DNA of 64,000 bases from Candidatus Binatia bacterium (GTDB taxonomy: Bacteria > Vulcanimicrobiota > Vulcanimicrobiia > Vulcanimicrobiales > Vulcanimicrobiaceae): NCBI GenBank assembly GCA_035544215.1, contig DATKHY010000007.1:1-64000 (forward strand), written 5' to 3'. A program made the translations under genes and the position numbers. Positions 35,341 through 43,966 of the stretch are shown one piece after another. Numbering within the stretch: the first letter of the stretch is position 1; every line of letters begins with the position of its first letter. The notes under the pieces are model-generated. The model ran no database searches. It had not been told where the DNA came from and was given only the letters and a program-made list of their open reading frames with translations.

Positions 35341-36180
35341 ATGGAAACCGTAGCCTTCTACGGAGCCGGAATGCTCGGCTCCGCGATGATTCGCGCGATG
35401 CTGGACCGCGGCGTGGCGGTGCGTGTCTGGAGCCGTTCGCGACATAAGGCCGAGGCGCTGCAGGCCGACGGCGCGCGAGCGTACGCCGATGCCGCGGAAG
35501 CGGCGTCCGGAGCGGACCGCGTGCACCTGTGCTTGAGCGATGATGCCAGCGTCGACGCCGTTATCGAGGCCGCGCTTCCCGGCATCGCCGCAAGCAGCCC
35601 GATCGTCGATCACACGACGGTAACGCCGCAGGGCGTGCTGGAGCGCGTGCGCCGCCTGGGCGAGACGGGATATTCGTTCCTACACGCGCCGGTATTCATG
35701 GGGCCGCCGATGGCCCTGCGGGCGACCGGCGTCATGATGGTCTCGGGTGACGCGGTGCTGGTCGAGCGCGTTCGCGGCGCGCTCGAAGCCATGTGCAGCG
35801 ACCTTCGCTATATGGGCGAGCGCCCCGACGCGGCTGCGATTTACAAGTTGATGGGCAACGCGATGATCTTCGCCGTCGTCGCCGGGATCAACGACGTGCT
35901 CCGCATCGGCGAGCAGCAAGGGCTCTCGCGTGAGCAGATCTACGCGCTATTCGACTTCTACGATCCGTCTGGGCAGATCAAGGGGCGCGGTAAGCGCATG
36001 GCAGGCGAAGACTACGCTCCCGTGTGGAGCGTAGACATGGCGCACAAGGATGCCGTCCTGATGCAGACCGCGGCGCATCACGAGCGCCTTCCCCTGATCG
36101 ACGCGGTCGAAGCGCTGCTGCGAAACGTCTCCGACCGCGGCTTGGGCGCGCTCGATCTCGCCGCCGTCGCGCAGCGCTGA
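35341..36180 (+). CDS. 3-hydroxyisobutyrate dehydrogenase-like NAD(P)-dependent oxidoreductase
   Basis: A 279-aa beta-hydroxyacid dehydrogenase. The Rossmann motif at the N-terminus is FYGAGMLGSAMIRAML. Substrate-side elements include HAPVFMGPPMAL and the catalytic lysine region IYKLMGNAMIF. The C-terminal helical domain ends with KDAVLMQTAAHHERLPL. Members reduce or oxidise small 3-hydroxyacids or glyoxylate-type compounds, and the actual substrate is not readable. It is flanked by doxX and a methyltransferase gene on the same strand with 7-nt gaps. Confidence 0.85.
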   Translation: METVAFYGAGMLGSAMIRAMLDRGVAVRVWSRSRHKAEALQADGARAYADAAEAASGADRVHLCLSDDASVDAVIEAALPGIAASSPIVDHTTVTPQGVLERVRRLGETGYSFLHAPVFMGPPMALRATGVMMVSGDAVLVERVRGALEAMCSDLRYMGERPDAAAIYKLMGNAMIFAVVAGINDVLRIGEQQGLSREQIYALFDFYDPSGQIKGRGKRMAGEDYAPVWSVDMAHKDAVLMQTAAHHERLPLIDAVEALLRNVSDRGLGALDLAAVAQR

Positions 36181-36187
36181 AGCACGC

Positions 36188-37093
36188 GTGGACCTGAACC
36201 CGCAGGCGCGGCAGATGGCCGACGAATCGATGGTGCGCAACCTCGACGCGCAAGCGCGCGCAATCTGGCCGCAAGAGGTCGAGCTCGTGCGCCGCTACGC
36301 CCTTCCAGAAGGTCCTCACATCCTCGACGCCGGCTGCGGCACCGGCGAGATCGCGTCGCGTGTGACGCACCTTTTCCCCACGGCGCGCGTGCTCGGCGTC
36401 GACATCATCGACGCGCATTTGGAGATCGCGCGAACGCGCTATGCCGAGCTCTCTCCGCGGCTGCGCTTCGAGCATCAAAGCGTGTACGAACTGGAAGCGG
36501 CCGACGACACCTTCGACCTAACGCTGTGCCGCCACGTGCTGCATTCGATTCCGCAGGCCGATCGCGTCGTCGCCGAGCTCGTGCGCGTCACGCGTCCGGG
36601 TGGCTACCTGCACCTTATCCCCGAAGATTACGGGATGCTCGCATTCGAGCGCGGTGTGCCCGATCCGCGCGATTTCTGGCACGAGGTGCCCGCAAGCATG
36701 AGCGAAGCCACGGGAATCGATCTGTTCTCGGGGCGTGACGCATACGGCGTGTTGGCGCGGCAAGGCCTCGAGGAGATCGCCATCTACTACGTCATCGTGG
36801 ATCCGCTGCGCGTTCCGCGCGAGACATTTGCCGCTATCCTCACCGCATGGCGCGACGGCTATGCCGGGCCGATCGGCGAGACGACGGCGATCAGCGAGGA
36901 CGCCGCCAGGGCGTATTTCGACCGAATGATCGACAACGTACGCGACCCACTCGGTTACGCCGTTTGGTTCGTGCCGATCGTCAGCGCTCGCAAGCCCGGC
37001 GGCGGACCGGAGGAGGCGCGGGCAACGGGGTCCGGCGCGGCAGCGGCGAGCCGGTCCAGACCGGGCGCGGCGTCGGCGACTCGGCCGGCGTGA
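36188..37093 (+). CDS. Class I SAM-dependent methyltransferase
   Basis: The likely start is the GTG at 36188 (an ATG at 36218 is possible). Motif I is ILDAGCGTGEIA and motif II contains VLGVDIIDAHL. The post-I acidic residue follows in the next strand, and VTRPGGYLHLIPEDYG is the motif III region. The fold ends around residue 271, after VWFVPIVSARKPGGG. The remaining Ala, Arg and Ser-rich tail overlaps the convergent gene by 113 nt and looks like read-through composition. The substrate is unknown, although the general shape resembles small-molecule methyltransferases. Confidence 0.83.
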   Translation: MDLNPQARQMADESMVRNLDAQARAIWPQEVELVRRYALPEGPHILDAGCGTGEIASRVTHLFPTARVLGVDIIDAHLEIARTRYAELSPRLRFEHQSVYELEAADDTFDLTLCRHVLHSIPQADRVVAELVRVTRPGGYLHLIPEDYGMLAFERGVPDPRDFWHEVPASMSEATGIDLFSGRDAYGVLARQGLEEIAIYYVIVDPLRVPRETFAAILTAWRDGYAGPIGETTAISEDAARAYFDRMIDNVRDPLGYAVWFVPIVSARKPGGGPEEARATGSGAAAASRSRPGAASATRPA

Positions 37094-37484
37094 AGACCGC
37101 GCTGGGCCGCACCGACGGCGCGCTCGGATTAAATGGCGTCGGCGACACGACAGCGCTGCGCGGTGGAACGTGCACGATCAGGCGCCGGGCCGCCGGGTCG
37201 TAGCGAACCGACGCGCCCAGCGCGCGTAGAACCGGCCCAACCGCCACGAAGGACGCGCCGAGCTGCCCCGGAAGCGTCGGCGCGAGCACGACCCGGACAC
37301 GCACGTCGCCGCGCTGGATCACCAGCGTATCGCCTTGTGACCACACCCGATCGGCGAGGCGCGTCAGCAGTGGGCTCACCGGCGCGTACACTCGGCCCGC
37401 AAACGCGTACGCGCGAACGTATGCGGCGAGCGGACGGCCGTCGACGATGATGCTCACGGGAGCCGGCGGTGGGAATGTCGGCAC
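36981..37484 (-). CDS. Copper amine oxidase N-terminal-like domain protein
   Basis: A 167-aa protein from a GTG start. Two stretches have the look of the stalk-like copper amine oxidase N1 domain: IIVDGRPLAAYVRAYAFAGR then VYAPVSPLL, and FVAVGPVLRALGASVRYDP then ARRLIVHVP. Such domains are usually extracytoplasmic binding modules, but I see no signal peptide from this start. The last third is proline- and arginine-rich and lies in the 113-nt antisense overlap with the methyltransferase gene. Its function is unknown. Confidence 0.7.
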   Translation of the reverse strand: MPTFPPPAPVSIIVDGRPLAAYVRAYAFAGRVYAPVSPLLTRLADRVWSQGDTLVIQRGDVRVRVVLAPTLPGQLGASFVAVGPVLRALGASVRYDPAARRLIVHVPPRSAVVSPTPFNPSAPSVRPSAVFTPAESPTPRPVWTGSPLPRRTPLPAPPPVRRRACER

Positions 37485-37507
37485 GATGCCACGATATACC
37501 GCCTGGG

Positions 37508-38335
37508 ATGGAGCGACTCATCTCCGCGTTTCGCGATGCCGGTGTGCGCTTCACTCGCGACGGGTGCGCCTTCCTCGCCCAATCCCTTGCATACAACGCG
37601 CTCTTTGCGCTGTTCCCATTGACTGTATTAGCGCTGGGCGCCCTCACGCTCGTGCTGCCCGAGGCACAGCATCGAACGCTGCTCTTCTTCGATACGCTCG
37701 CGCCGACGCTGCACGATTACATCGTCAACAACCTCCAGACGTACATCTACGGGCGCGGTATCTCGAGCATCGTCGCGCTCGCGTTCCTCCTGTGGTCCGG
37801 GAAGAATCTCTTCATGGGCTTGGCCTATGCGCTCAATCGCGCGCTCAACGTGCCCAAGGGGCGGCCACTCGTCCACAACGTGCTGTTATCGGTCGTCATG
37901 CTGCCCGTCACGGGCATCTTGCTGGCGATCGCGATAGGATTGCCGATCGTGCTCTCGATCACTTTTCACGTCGCGGGCCTTGAAGATCCAGCCCGCATCA
38001 CCCACATCCTCGCATATCTCGTCTCGATCGCGCTCGTTTTCATCGTCGCGGTCGTGCTCTATCGCTTTCTGCCGAACACCCGCGTAACGTGGGCCTTCGC
38101 GCTGCGCGGCGCAGCGGTCGTAGCGATCGCGTGGCCGGTCGTCCAGATCGCGTTCGCCCAGTACCTAACCCACGTGAACTTTACGTACGTCTACGGCGCG
38201 CTCACGGCGCCGCTCGTCTTGCTGCTCTGGTTCTACTGCATCGGCTCGATCTTTTTGTTCGGCGCCGAATACAGCATCGCGTGGCAGACCGGATATTCGC
38301 ACTCCGTCCCCGAAGAATCGGCGCTTGATGCTTGA
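37508..38335 (+). CDS. YihY/BrkB family membrane protein
   Basis: A 275-aa protein starting MERLISAFRDAGVRFTRDG, with about six transmembrane helices. Family signatures are FLAQSLAYNALFALFPLTV near the N-terminus, LLWSGKNLFMGLAYALN in the middle and the YVYGALTAPLVLLLWFYCIG region near the C-terminus. Despite old names (ribonuclease BN, virulence factor BrkB), the function is uncertain; a transport or envelope role is likely. The next gene starts 8 nt before its stop, so the two are translationally coupled. Confidence 0.87.
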   Translation: MERLISAFRDAGVRFTRDGCAFLAQSLAYNALFALFPLTVLALGALTLVLPEAQHRTLLFFDTLAPTLHDYIVNNLQTYIYGRGISSIVALAFLLWSGKNLFMGLAYALNRALNVPKGRPLVHNVLLSVVMLPVTGILLAIAIGLPIVLSITFHVAGLEDPARITHILAYLVSIALVFIVAVVLYRFLPNTRVTWAFALRGAAVVAIAWPVVQIAFAQYLTHVNFTYVYGALTAPLVLLLWFYCIGSIFLFGAEYSIAWQTGYSHSVPEESALDA

Positions 38336-39347
38336 AGGACTCCTGCGCCGCCTCGTGGGCGCGGCGCTGCTCTGTTCGTCGATCGCGCTGGCCGCGACGA
38401 CGCCGCCGCCCCCTCCGCCTCCGACGCCCGGTCCCTCGCTGGCGGGTCAAAATCCCTCTGTGGTCGTCTATCCGTTCGACGTCCAGACCGGCGCCGATCC
38501 GAAGATCGGCATCGCCATCGCGCAGATCCTGGGCCAAGAAATGGTCGCCGCCGGCGGCATCAACGTGCCGCCCGTGCCGCAGGGCGTCAAGCGTGCGGAC
38601 TTCCTGCAGTACGCGCACAACGCGAATGCCGACTTTTACATCAGCGGATACGTGACGCCGGTCGGCGACAGCGCCGCCGTCGTCGAGCAGGTCGTCAGCG
38701 TGGAGAGCGGCGTCATCCTCTTCTCGCAGACCGCGCAGGTTTCGAGCGTCGCCGACGTGGCATCACAGTCGCTTCTGGCACGCTCGCAGATACTCGCGTT
38801 CGTCGGACGCGGCACGCAGACCGTGCAAGCGCAGTCGACAAACACGCCCGCGCCGACCTCGACCAACGGCGCGCAGGTTCCTCTGAAGGGCATCGCGAGT
38901 ATCGTCGACTCGGTCTTCAAGCACGGCCACGGCAGCCGCACGCCGACGCCGGGGCCCACGACGAAGCCGCCGCGCGGCGTCATCGTCACGCCCGTCGGCG
39001 CCTCCGGCTACGTCGCCGCCGCAGATCTGACCGACGCCACCCACGAGCTCTACTTCGCGCTCAACCGCGCGTTCACGACGACGATGTCCTCCGCTTCCGT
39101 CGCGCCGGCCGACGTCGGGCGCTACGCGGACCAGATCTGCGGCGCGAATCGCGACAACACGATCGCGAGCGGCACGGTACTGGTCGCGGCCGCGCATCAC
39201 GGCAAGCAGGACGTGACCTTCAACCTCGCAGTCTATACGTGTTTCGGGGCTGCGCTCGAGCATGAGGTCGGGAAGGGCTCGTCGATCAAGAGCGCCGTGG
39301 ACGCAGCCGTCGCGGCGTATGCCACGGCTCACCCCGACAACAGTTAA
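38328..39347 (+). CDS. Exported protein of unknown function
   Basis: A 339-aa protein. The ATG at 38328 overlaps the BrkB-family stop. The signal peptide (RRLVGAALLCSSIALAAT) is followed by a run of prolines. The first half (VVVYPFDVQTGADPKIGIAI, then AQILGQEMVAAGGI) resembles the nucleotide-free TolB-N or FlgT/penicillin-binding activator fold, which assembles periplasmic structures. A proline/threonine linker leads to a second domain with two cysteines. No precise family is assigned. The stop TAA is shared with the rimM stop in the palindrome TTAA. Confidence 0.62.
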   Translation: MLEGLLRRLVGAALLCSSIALAATTPPPPPPPTPGPSLAGQNPSVVVYPFDVQTGADPKIGIAIAQILGQEMVAAGGINVPPVPQGVKRADFLQYAHNANADFYISGYVTPVGDSAAVVEQVVSVESGVILFSQTAQVSSVADVASQSLLARSQILAFVGRGTQTVQAQSTNTPAPTSTNGAQVPLKGIASIVDSVFKHGHGSRTPTPGPTTKPPRGVIVTPVGASGYVAAADLTDATHELYFALNRAFTTTMSSASVAPADVGRYADQICGANRDNTIASGTVLVAAAHHGKQDVTFNLAVYTCFGAALEHEVGKGSSIKSAVDAAVAAYATAHPDNS

Positions 39348-39862
39348 GGCGAACTCTGCTCGAAGAGTCCCAGCGGAGGATCGATGACGATCCGCCGTTT
39401 CGCCACCTCGATTTCGCTGACGATAGAACGCACCATCGGCACCATCGTTCCGTCGACGATCAGCATATCGCTCGACGGGTAGTGCTCGACACGCTGGACC
39501 GTCCCGTACGCCGTTCCGTCTTTCCCGAGCACGCTGCAACCGACCAGATCGTCGTCGAGATACTCGCCCTCGCTCAAGCTGATTCGGTCGCGCGCCGCAT
39601 ACAATAGCGCTCCGGCGTAGTTTTCCGCGCTCGCCGCGTCCTCGACTCCGGTGATCCGGATGAGCAGCCGCCCTCCGTGTGGCCGGACGGCGGCCAGCCG
39701 TATCGGGGTGCGCGCGTCGCCGCGCGCGCAGTCTAGCACCGCACCCGGCGAAAAGACGATGCGACCCGCGCTGGTCGGGTCGCATTTCAACTCTCCGCGG
39801 ACGCCAAAGACTCCGGCGATTCTTCCGACTACTACGGCCTGCCCTGAGTCATTCGGAGTCAT
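39344..39862 (-). CDS. rimM: Ribosome maturation factor RimM
   Basis: RimM helps 16S rRNA processing by binding S19 in the 30S head. The 172-aa protein has the N-terminal barrel (VVVGRIAGVFGVRGELKCDP) and the C-terminal PRC-like barrel (EYLDDDLVGCSVLGKDGT, later VPMVRSIVSEIEV). It is last in the ffh-rpsP-KH-rimM run and overlaps the KH gene by 14 nt. trmD and rplS, which usually follow, are absent here, and a convergent gene abuts instead. Confidence 0.95.
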   Translation of the reverse strand: MTPNDSGQAVVVGRIAGVFGVRGELKCDPTSAGRIVFSPGAVLDCARGDARTPIRLAAVRPHGGRLLIRITGVEDAASAENYAGALLYAARDRISLSEGEYLDDDLVGCSVLGKDGTAYGTVQRVEHYPSSDMLIVDGTMVPMVRSIVSEIEVAKRRIVIDPPLGLFEQSSP

Positions 39863-40337
39863 CCCCGAGTCCCTCGGCCGCCTCGGTCGTGTCGAGAATG
39901 TCGACGGCGACGCGCCCTTCGGCCGTTGCGCGCACGACCGTGCGCAGCGCCTGTGCGACGCGCCCGCTGCGGCCGATCACCTTGCCGAGGTCCTCGGGAT
40001 CGACGATCAGCTCGATCACCGGCTGCTGCTGCTCGTCGATGAACAGCTCGACGGAGACGCTCTCCGGCTTCTGCACGAGTTTGCGCGCCAGAAACCCGAG
40101 GAGCTCCGCCGCGCGGCGGTGACCGGCCCACGGATCGTTGGCCGCGGCGCGCGGCTGCCTCGGGCGACGCTCCGGCGCGCGCGGCGTGCGCGGCGGCGCC
40201 GGTTCGCGCGGCGACGGCTGTTCGCGTGGCGACGGCTGTTCGCGCGGAGGCGGCTCTTCGCGGCGTGTCGGTTGGCGCTCTACTTCGTCGACGACGGTCT
40301 CGCCGAACAGGCCGAACTCGTCATCGAATGCACTCAC
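39849..40337 (-). CDS. KH-domain RNA-binding protein with disordered N-terminal extension (KhpA-like)
   Basis: The GTG at 40337 overlaps the rpsP stop (GTGA) and yields 162 aa. The C-terminal 75 residues are a KhpA-type KH domain with the RNA-binding GxxG loop in [16 protein letters not shown]. KhpA is normally only about 75-80 aa. Here an 85-residue extension rich in Pro, Arg and Glu precedes it, including three copies of a six-residue unit encoded by 18-nt tandem repeats (40203-40256). The position between rpsP and rimM is the conserved khpA position, so the role in RNA and ribosome biology is well supported. Confidence 0.88.
   Translation of the reverse strand: MSAFDDEFGLFGETVVDEVERQPTRREEPPPREQPSPREQPSPREPAPPRTPRAPERRPRQPRAAANDPWAGHRRAAELLGFLARKLVQKPESVSVELFIDEQQQPVIELIVDPEDLGKVIGRSGRVAQALRTVVRATAEGRVAVDILDTTEAAEGLGDDSE
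40203..40256 (-). repeat. Three 18-nt tandem repeats inside the KH gene
   Basis: Three adjacent copies of an 18-base unit (TTCGCGCGGCGACGGCTG on the plus strand; the second copy has one change, the third several) encode repeated R-E-Q-P-S-P. This is a slippage-prone tract in the disordered linker, so length variation between strains would be expected. Confidence 0.8.
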
Positions 40338-40633
40338 GCTCCACTGCCCTCCGCGTGCTTCGCGGCGCGTTTCGTCGTCGGAATCGGACCGCGCTCCATG
40401 ATGCCCTTTTCCGCGAACAGCCGGCGCACCGTTTCCGACGGTTGCGCGCCTTTTGCCAACCACTCGCGCGCCTTCGTCTCGTCGACGACGACCGTTCGCG
40501 GCTCGGTGCGCGGGTTATAGTGCCCCAAGATCTCGATGAAGCGGCCGTCGCGCGGCGCCCGCGCGTCGGAGACCACGAAACGGTAAGTGGGCTGCTTTTT
40601 TGCGCCCATTCGGCGCAGTCGAATACGTACCAT
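40334..40633 (-). CDS. rpsP: 30S ribosomal protein S16
   Basis: The ATG at 40633 gives a 99-aa protein beginning [20 protein letters not shown], the canonical S16 N-terminus, followed by [19 protein letters not shown] and the usual C-terminal basic tail. It lies 22 nt after ffh and overlaps the KH gene, part of the conserved ffh-rpsP-khpA-rimM operon. The frame is open upstream, but only this start fits the family. Confidence 0.97.
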   Translation of the reverse strand: MVRIRLRRMGAKKQPTYRFVVSDARAPRDGRFIEILGHYNPRTEPRTVVVDETKAREWLAKGAQPSETVRRLFAEKGIMERGPIPTTKRAAKHAEGSGA

Positions 40634-40655
40634 ATTTTTTGCGTTGCCTTCGTTG

Positions 40656-41990
40656 TTAGGGCGTACGAAACGGCAGCAATCCGCCGCGTTTGCGTCCGCC
40701 AAGCTGTTTGGTCATTTCGCGCGCCTGCTCGAACCGTTTGACCAGCCGGTTCACGTCCGAAACCTGGCTGCCCGAACCGCGCGCAATTCGCTTGCGCCGC
40801 GATCCGTCGAGGACATTCGGGTTTCGGCGCTCGCCGCGCGTCATCGACGAGATGATCGCCTCGACCTTCACGAACTCGCGCTCAGGTATCTCGAAATCCT
40901 TGGGCAGCACTTTCGACAAACCGGGGACCATTTTCAACAGGTCACCGATAGAACCGATCTTGCGGACCTGGCGCACCTGATCGAGAAAGTCGTCGAGGGT
41001 GAAGCTAGACTTTAGCAGCTTTTCGTGCAGCCGCTTCGCCTGATCCTCAGAGTAGAGGCTCTGCGTCTTCTCGATCAGCGTCAGCGCGTCGCCCATGCCG
41101 AGGATGCGCGAGGCGAGCCGTTCGGGATAGAAGGGCTCCAGCGCGGACAGCTTCTCGCCGACGCCGATCAACTTGATCGGAGCGCCCGTAACGCTGTGTA
41201 TCGACAGCGCCGCGCCGCCGCGCGTGTCCCCGTCCATCTTCGTGAGAATCACGCCGGTGATCCCGAGCCGATCGTGAAACCCTTTGGCCACATTGGTCGC
41301 TTCTTGACCCGTCATCGCGTCGGCCACGAGCAGAATCTCGCACGGATTGGCGACGGCCTTGACGCGCTCGAGCTCCTCCATCAGCGCCTCGTCGATCTGC
41401 AGCCGCCCGGCCGTGTCGACGATCACCGTCGATACCCCGAGGCGCTTGGCCTCGGCAATCGCGTCGCGAACGATCTGCACGGGATCGGCAGTGCCGCGCT
41501 CGTAGACCGGAAGATCGACCTGTTTGCCGAGCGTCCGGAGCTGATCGATAGCCGCGGGGCGATACACGTCAGCAGCAACCAACAGGCTGCGCCGGCCCTG
41601 CTCTTTGAGGCGCAGGCCGAGCTTGCCGGCCTGCGTGGTCTTTCCGGATCCTTGCAGTCCGACGAGCATGATCGTCGACGGCGGCGCATCCGAGAAGTGC
41701 AGCCGCGCCTGTGGCGAGCCGCTCGCCGGACCGAGCAGCGCCACAAGCTCGTCGTATACGATCTTGAGGATCGTCTGCGCCGGCGTCAGCGACTCGAGGG
41801 CGTTGGCCCCGACCGCCTCTTCCTTGACCCTCGCGACGAACGCCTTAGCTGCCGCGAGCGAGACGTCGGCCTCGAGCAAGGCCACGCGAATCTCGCGCAT
41901 CGCGTCGTTGACCTCACCCTCGCTGACCCGGCCCCGACCGCTCAGCCGGTCGAAGATCGCGCCTAAGCGATCACTTAATTGATCGAACAA
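40656..41990 (-). CDS. ffh: Signal recognition particle protein Ffh
   Basis: GTPase of the SRP that recognises signal sequences and targets ribosomes to the membrane via FtsY. The 444-aa protein starts at a TTG ([18 protein letters not shown]). The N domain is followed by the G domain with P-loop GLQGSGKTT (111-119) and DTAGRLQ. The C-terminal methionine-rich M domain ends in [11 protein letters not shown]. The gene is 11 nt after acpP, linking fatty acid synthesis and secretion genes. I did not find the SRP RNA gene in the window. Confidence 0.96.
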   Translation of the reverse strand: MFDQLSDRLGAIFDRLSGRGRVSEGEVNDAMREIRVALLEADVSLAAAKAFVARVKEEAVGANALESLTPAQTILKIVYDELVALLGPASGSPQARLHFSDAPPSTIMLVGLQGSGKTTQAGKLGLRLKEQGRRSLLVAADVYRPAAIDQLRTLGKQVDLPVYERGTADPVQIVRDAIAEAKRLGVSTVIVDTAGRLQIDEALMEELERVKAVANPCEILLVADAMTGQEATNVAKGFHDRLGITGVILTKMDGDTRGGAALSIHSVTGAPIKLIGVGEKLSALEPFYPERLASRILGMGDALTLIEKTQSLYSEDQAKRLHEKLLKSSFTLDDFLDQVRQVRKIGSIGDLLKMVPGLSKVLPKDFEIPEREFVKVEAIISSMTRGERRNPNVLDGSRRKRIARGSGSQVSDVNRLVKRFEQAREMTKQLGGRKRGGLLPFRTP

Positions 41991-42001
41991 CTAAAAGCCG
42001 T

Positions 42002-42253
42002 CTACGACGTCGATGAACCCGCGGTCGTCTCGTCGATGCGCTTCACGGCATCGCCGACCGTCTTGATCTTCTCGGCCTCCTCGTCGGGAATGTCGATGTT
42101 GAACTCGGTCTCGAACGCCATCACCAGCTCGACCTGGTCGAGCGAATCGGCGCCGAGATCGTCGGTGATCGACGCTTCGGGCGTGACTTCCGACTCGTCG
42201 ACGCCAAGCTGCTCGACGATGATCTTTTTGACTTTATCGAAGGTGGTGGGCAT
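42002..42253 (-). CDS. acpP: Acyl carrier protein
   Basis: An 83-aa acidic carrier of growing fatty acyl chains. The 4'-phosphopantetheine attachment site is Ser37 in [15 protein letters not shown]. An AAAGGAG ribosome binding site precedes the ATG at good distance, fitting high expression. It is the last fatty acid gene in the fabH-fabD-fabG-acpP series; fabF is not adjacent, and ffh follows. Confidence 0.97.
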   Translation of the reverse strand: MPTTFDKVKKIIVEQLGVDESEVTPEASITDDLGADSLDQVELVMAFETEFNIDIPDEEAEKIKTVGDAVKRIDETTAGSSTS

Positions 42254-42278
42254 CCTAGTCTCCTTTCAGGACCTGGGG

Positions 42279-43025
42279 TTACATCAAAATGCCGCCGTCG
42301 ACCACGAGCGTCTGTCCGGTAATGTAGCCGGCGGCGTCAGAGCAGAGGAACGCGACGGCCCCGCTGACGTCTTCCGGCTTCCCGGCTCGGCCGAGAGCGG
42401 CTTGCTTGACTAAAAACTCCTTAGCGGCGTCGGGCATCTTTTCGGTCATAGCGGTTTCGATGAAGCCAGGCGCGACGGCGTTGACTCTTATATTCCTCGA
42501 ACCCAACTCCTTTGCCAGCGATTTACTTAAGCCCAGGAGGGCCGCTTTCGAGGCCGCGTATGCCGCTTGGCCCGCGTTGCCGCTCAGCCCCACGATGCTC
42601 GACATCAAAACGATCGATCCCGCTCGCTGTTTCATCATCGGCTTGGCGACGGCGCTGCACAAGTGAAACGCCGACTTGAGGTTAACGTCAAGCATCTGAT
42701 CGATCGTCTCGGGCTTCAATCGTAGCAGAAGGGAATCGATGCTCTGACCTGCGTTCGAGATCGCGCAATCGAGCGTTCCGAATCGCTCGACGACGCGCCC
42801 GATGATGGCATCCATCGCGGCGCGATCGGTCACGTCTCCCGGAAATACCTCCGCGGTCGCGCCCACGCGCGCGCTCGCGCTCGCCGCGGCCGTCTCTTCG
42901 AGTGCGGCCACGTCCCGGCCGATCAGCGCAACGTCGGCGCCCTCACGCGCGAACTCGACAGCGATCGCGCGTCCGATCCCTCGACTCGCGCCCGTGATCA
43001 GCGCCGTCTTCCCGGACAGCATCAT
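42279..43025 (-). CDS. fabG: 3-oxoacyl-[acyl-carrier-protein] reductase
   Basis: NADPH-dependent reductase of the FAS II elongation cycle. The 248-aa SDR has the [12 protein letters not shown] cofactor loop, SNAGQS, the catalytic serine in VLMSSIVGL and Y-x-x-x-K in YAASKAAL. The C-terminus [15 protein letters not shown] is the FabG hallmark. The start overlaps the fabD stop (ATGA). Context between fabD and acpP makes the assignment firm. Confidence 0.96.
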   Translation of the reverse strand: MMLSGKTALITGASRGIGRAIAVEFAREGADVALIGRDVAALEETAAASASARVGATAEVFPGDVTDRAAMDAIIGRVVERFGTLDCAISNAGQSIDSLLLRLKPETIDQMLDVNLKSAFHLCSAVAKPMMKQRAGSIVLMSSIVGLSGNAGQAAYAASKAALLGLSKSLAKELGSRNIRVNAVAPGFIETAMTEKMPDAAKEFLVKQAALGRAGKPEDVSGAVAFLCSDAAGYITGQTLVVDGGILM

Positions 43026-43966
43026 ACGCTCGCCGAGGCCGTTCCCGCGAGCGTCGCGCGGAACCGCTCGACGCTCGCATAGTCGCTCACCACCGTCGCC
43101 GGCGGAGCTCCCGGCATGCGCTTCATCAGCGCGCTCAACACGCCGCTCGCGCCGAACTCCGCGATTGCGTCGATCCGGTACGATAGGAGCCGCTCCGCCG
43201 TATCGTGCCAGCGCACCTCGTCGACCACCGATCGAATGAGGTTCTCCTTGATCGTCGCGATGTCGCGATACGGGCGCCCATCGACGTTCGATATCACGTC
43301 GAACTGCGGCAGACGGAAGCGGCCGGCCTCAACCGCGGCGGCGAGACGCGCGACCGCGGGTTCCATCAGCGGGCTGTGCCAGGCGCCGGAAACGTTCAGC
43401 GGCACGACGCGCTTCGCGCCCGCCGCGAGCATCGCCGCGCCGGCCGTCTGGACCTGCGCGAGCTCGCCGCTGATCACGATCTGCGTGGGCGAGTTGAAAT
43501 TGGCCAGCGACACGCCGTGGAGGCCGCTGTGCTGCAGCGTCTCACGGACCCGCTCCGCGTCGAGACCGAGGACCGCCGACATCCCGCCGCAGGCGCGCTG
43601 CGCCGCCTCCTGCATCGCCTTGCCACGTTCGCTCACGATGCGCAGCGCATCGTCGAACTCGAGCGAATCGGCGATCACGAGGCTGCACAACTCGGCGAAC
43701 GAGTGTCCGGCGGTAGCGACGGGACGCAGGCCCGCGCCAACGGCGCGGTAGAGCGCGATGTTGGTCGCGAAGATGGCCGGCTGGCTGAACTCGGTCTCGC
43801 GCAGCTTCTCTTCCGGCCCGCGGCGTTGCAGCGCGAGCAGATCGTAGCCGAGCACCTCGGACGCGCGCTCGAACGTCGCGAGCGCTTCGCTCGAATGCGC
43901 CGCGGCGTCGCAGCCCATTCCGACGCCCTGCGAGCCCTGGCCCGGAAAGACGACGGCGATTCGCAT
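43022..43966 (-). CDS. fabD: Malonyl CoA-acyl carrier protein transacylase
   Basis: Transfers malonyl from CoA to ACP. The ATG at 43966 (sharing one base with the fabH stop, TAATG) gives 314 aa beginning [18 protein letters not shown]. The nucleophile Ser89 lies in [11 protein letters not shown], where the usual glycine of G-H-S-x-G is alanine. The catalytic histidine is in [10 protein letters not shown], and the malonate-binding arginine and GQGSQ loop are present. The neighbours fabH and fabG confirm the role. Confidence 0.95.
   Translation of the reverse strand: MRIAVVFPGQGSQGVGMGCDAAAHSSEALATFERASEVLGYDLLALQRRGPEEKLRETEFSQPAIFATNIALYRAVGAGLRPVATAGHSFAELCSLVIADSLEFDDALRIVSERGKAMQEAAQRACGGMSAVLGLDAERVRETLQHSGLHGVSLANFNSPTQIVISGELAQVQTAGAAMLAAGAKRVVPLNVSGAWHSPLMEPAVARLAAAVEAGRFRLPQFDVISNVDGRPYRDIATIKENLIRSVVDEVRWHDTAERLLSYRIDAIAEFGASGVLSALMKRMPGAPPATVVSDYASVERFRATLAGTASASV

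Noticed and set aside
40203-40256. CRISPR-like repeat array
   Set aside because: The units are 18 nt, directly adjacent without spacers and in frame within a coding gene.
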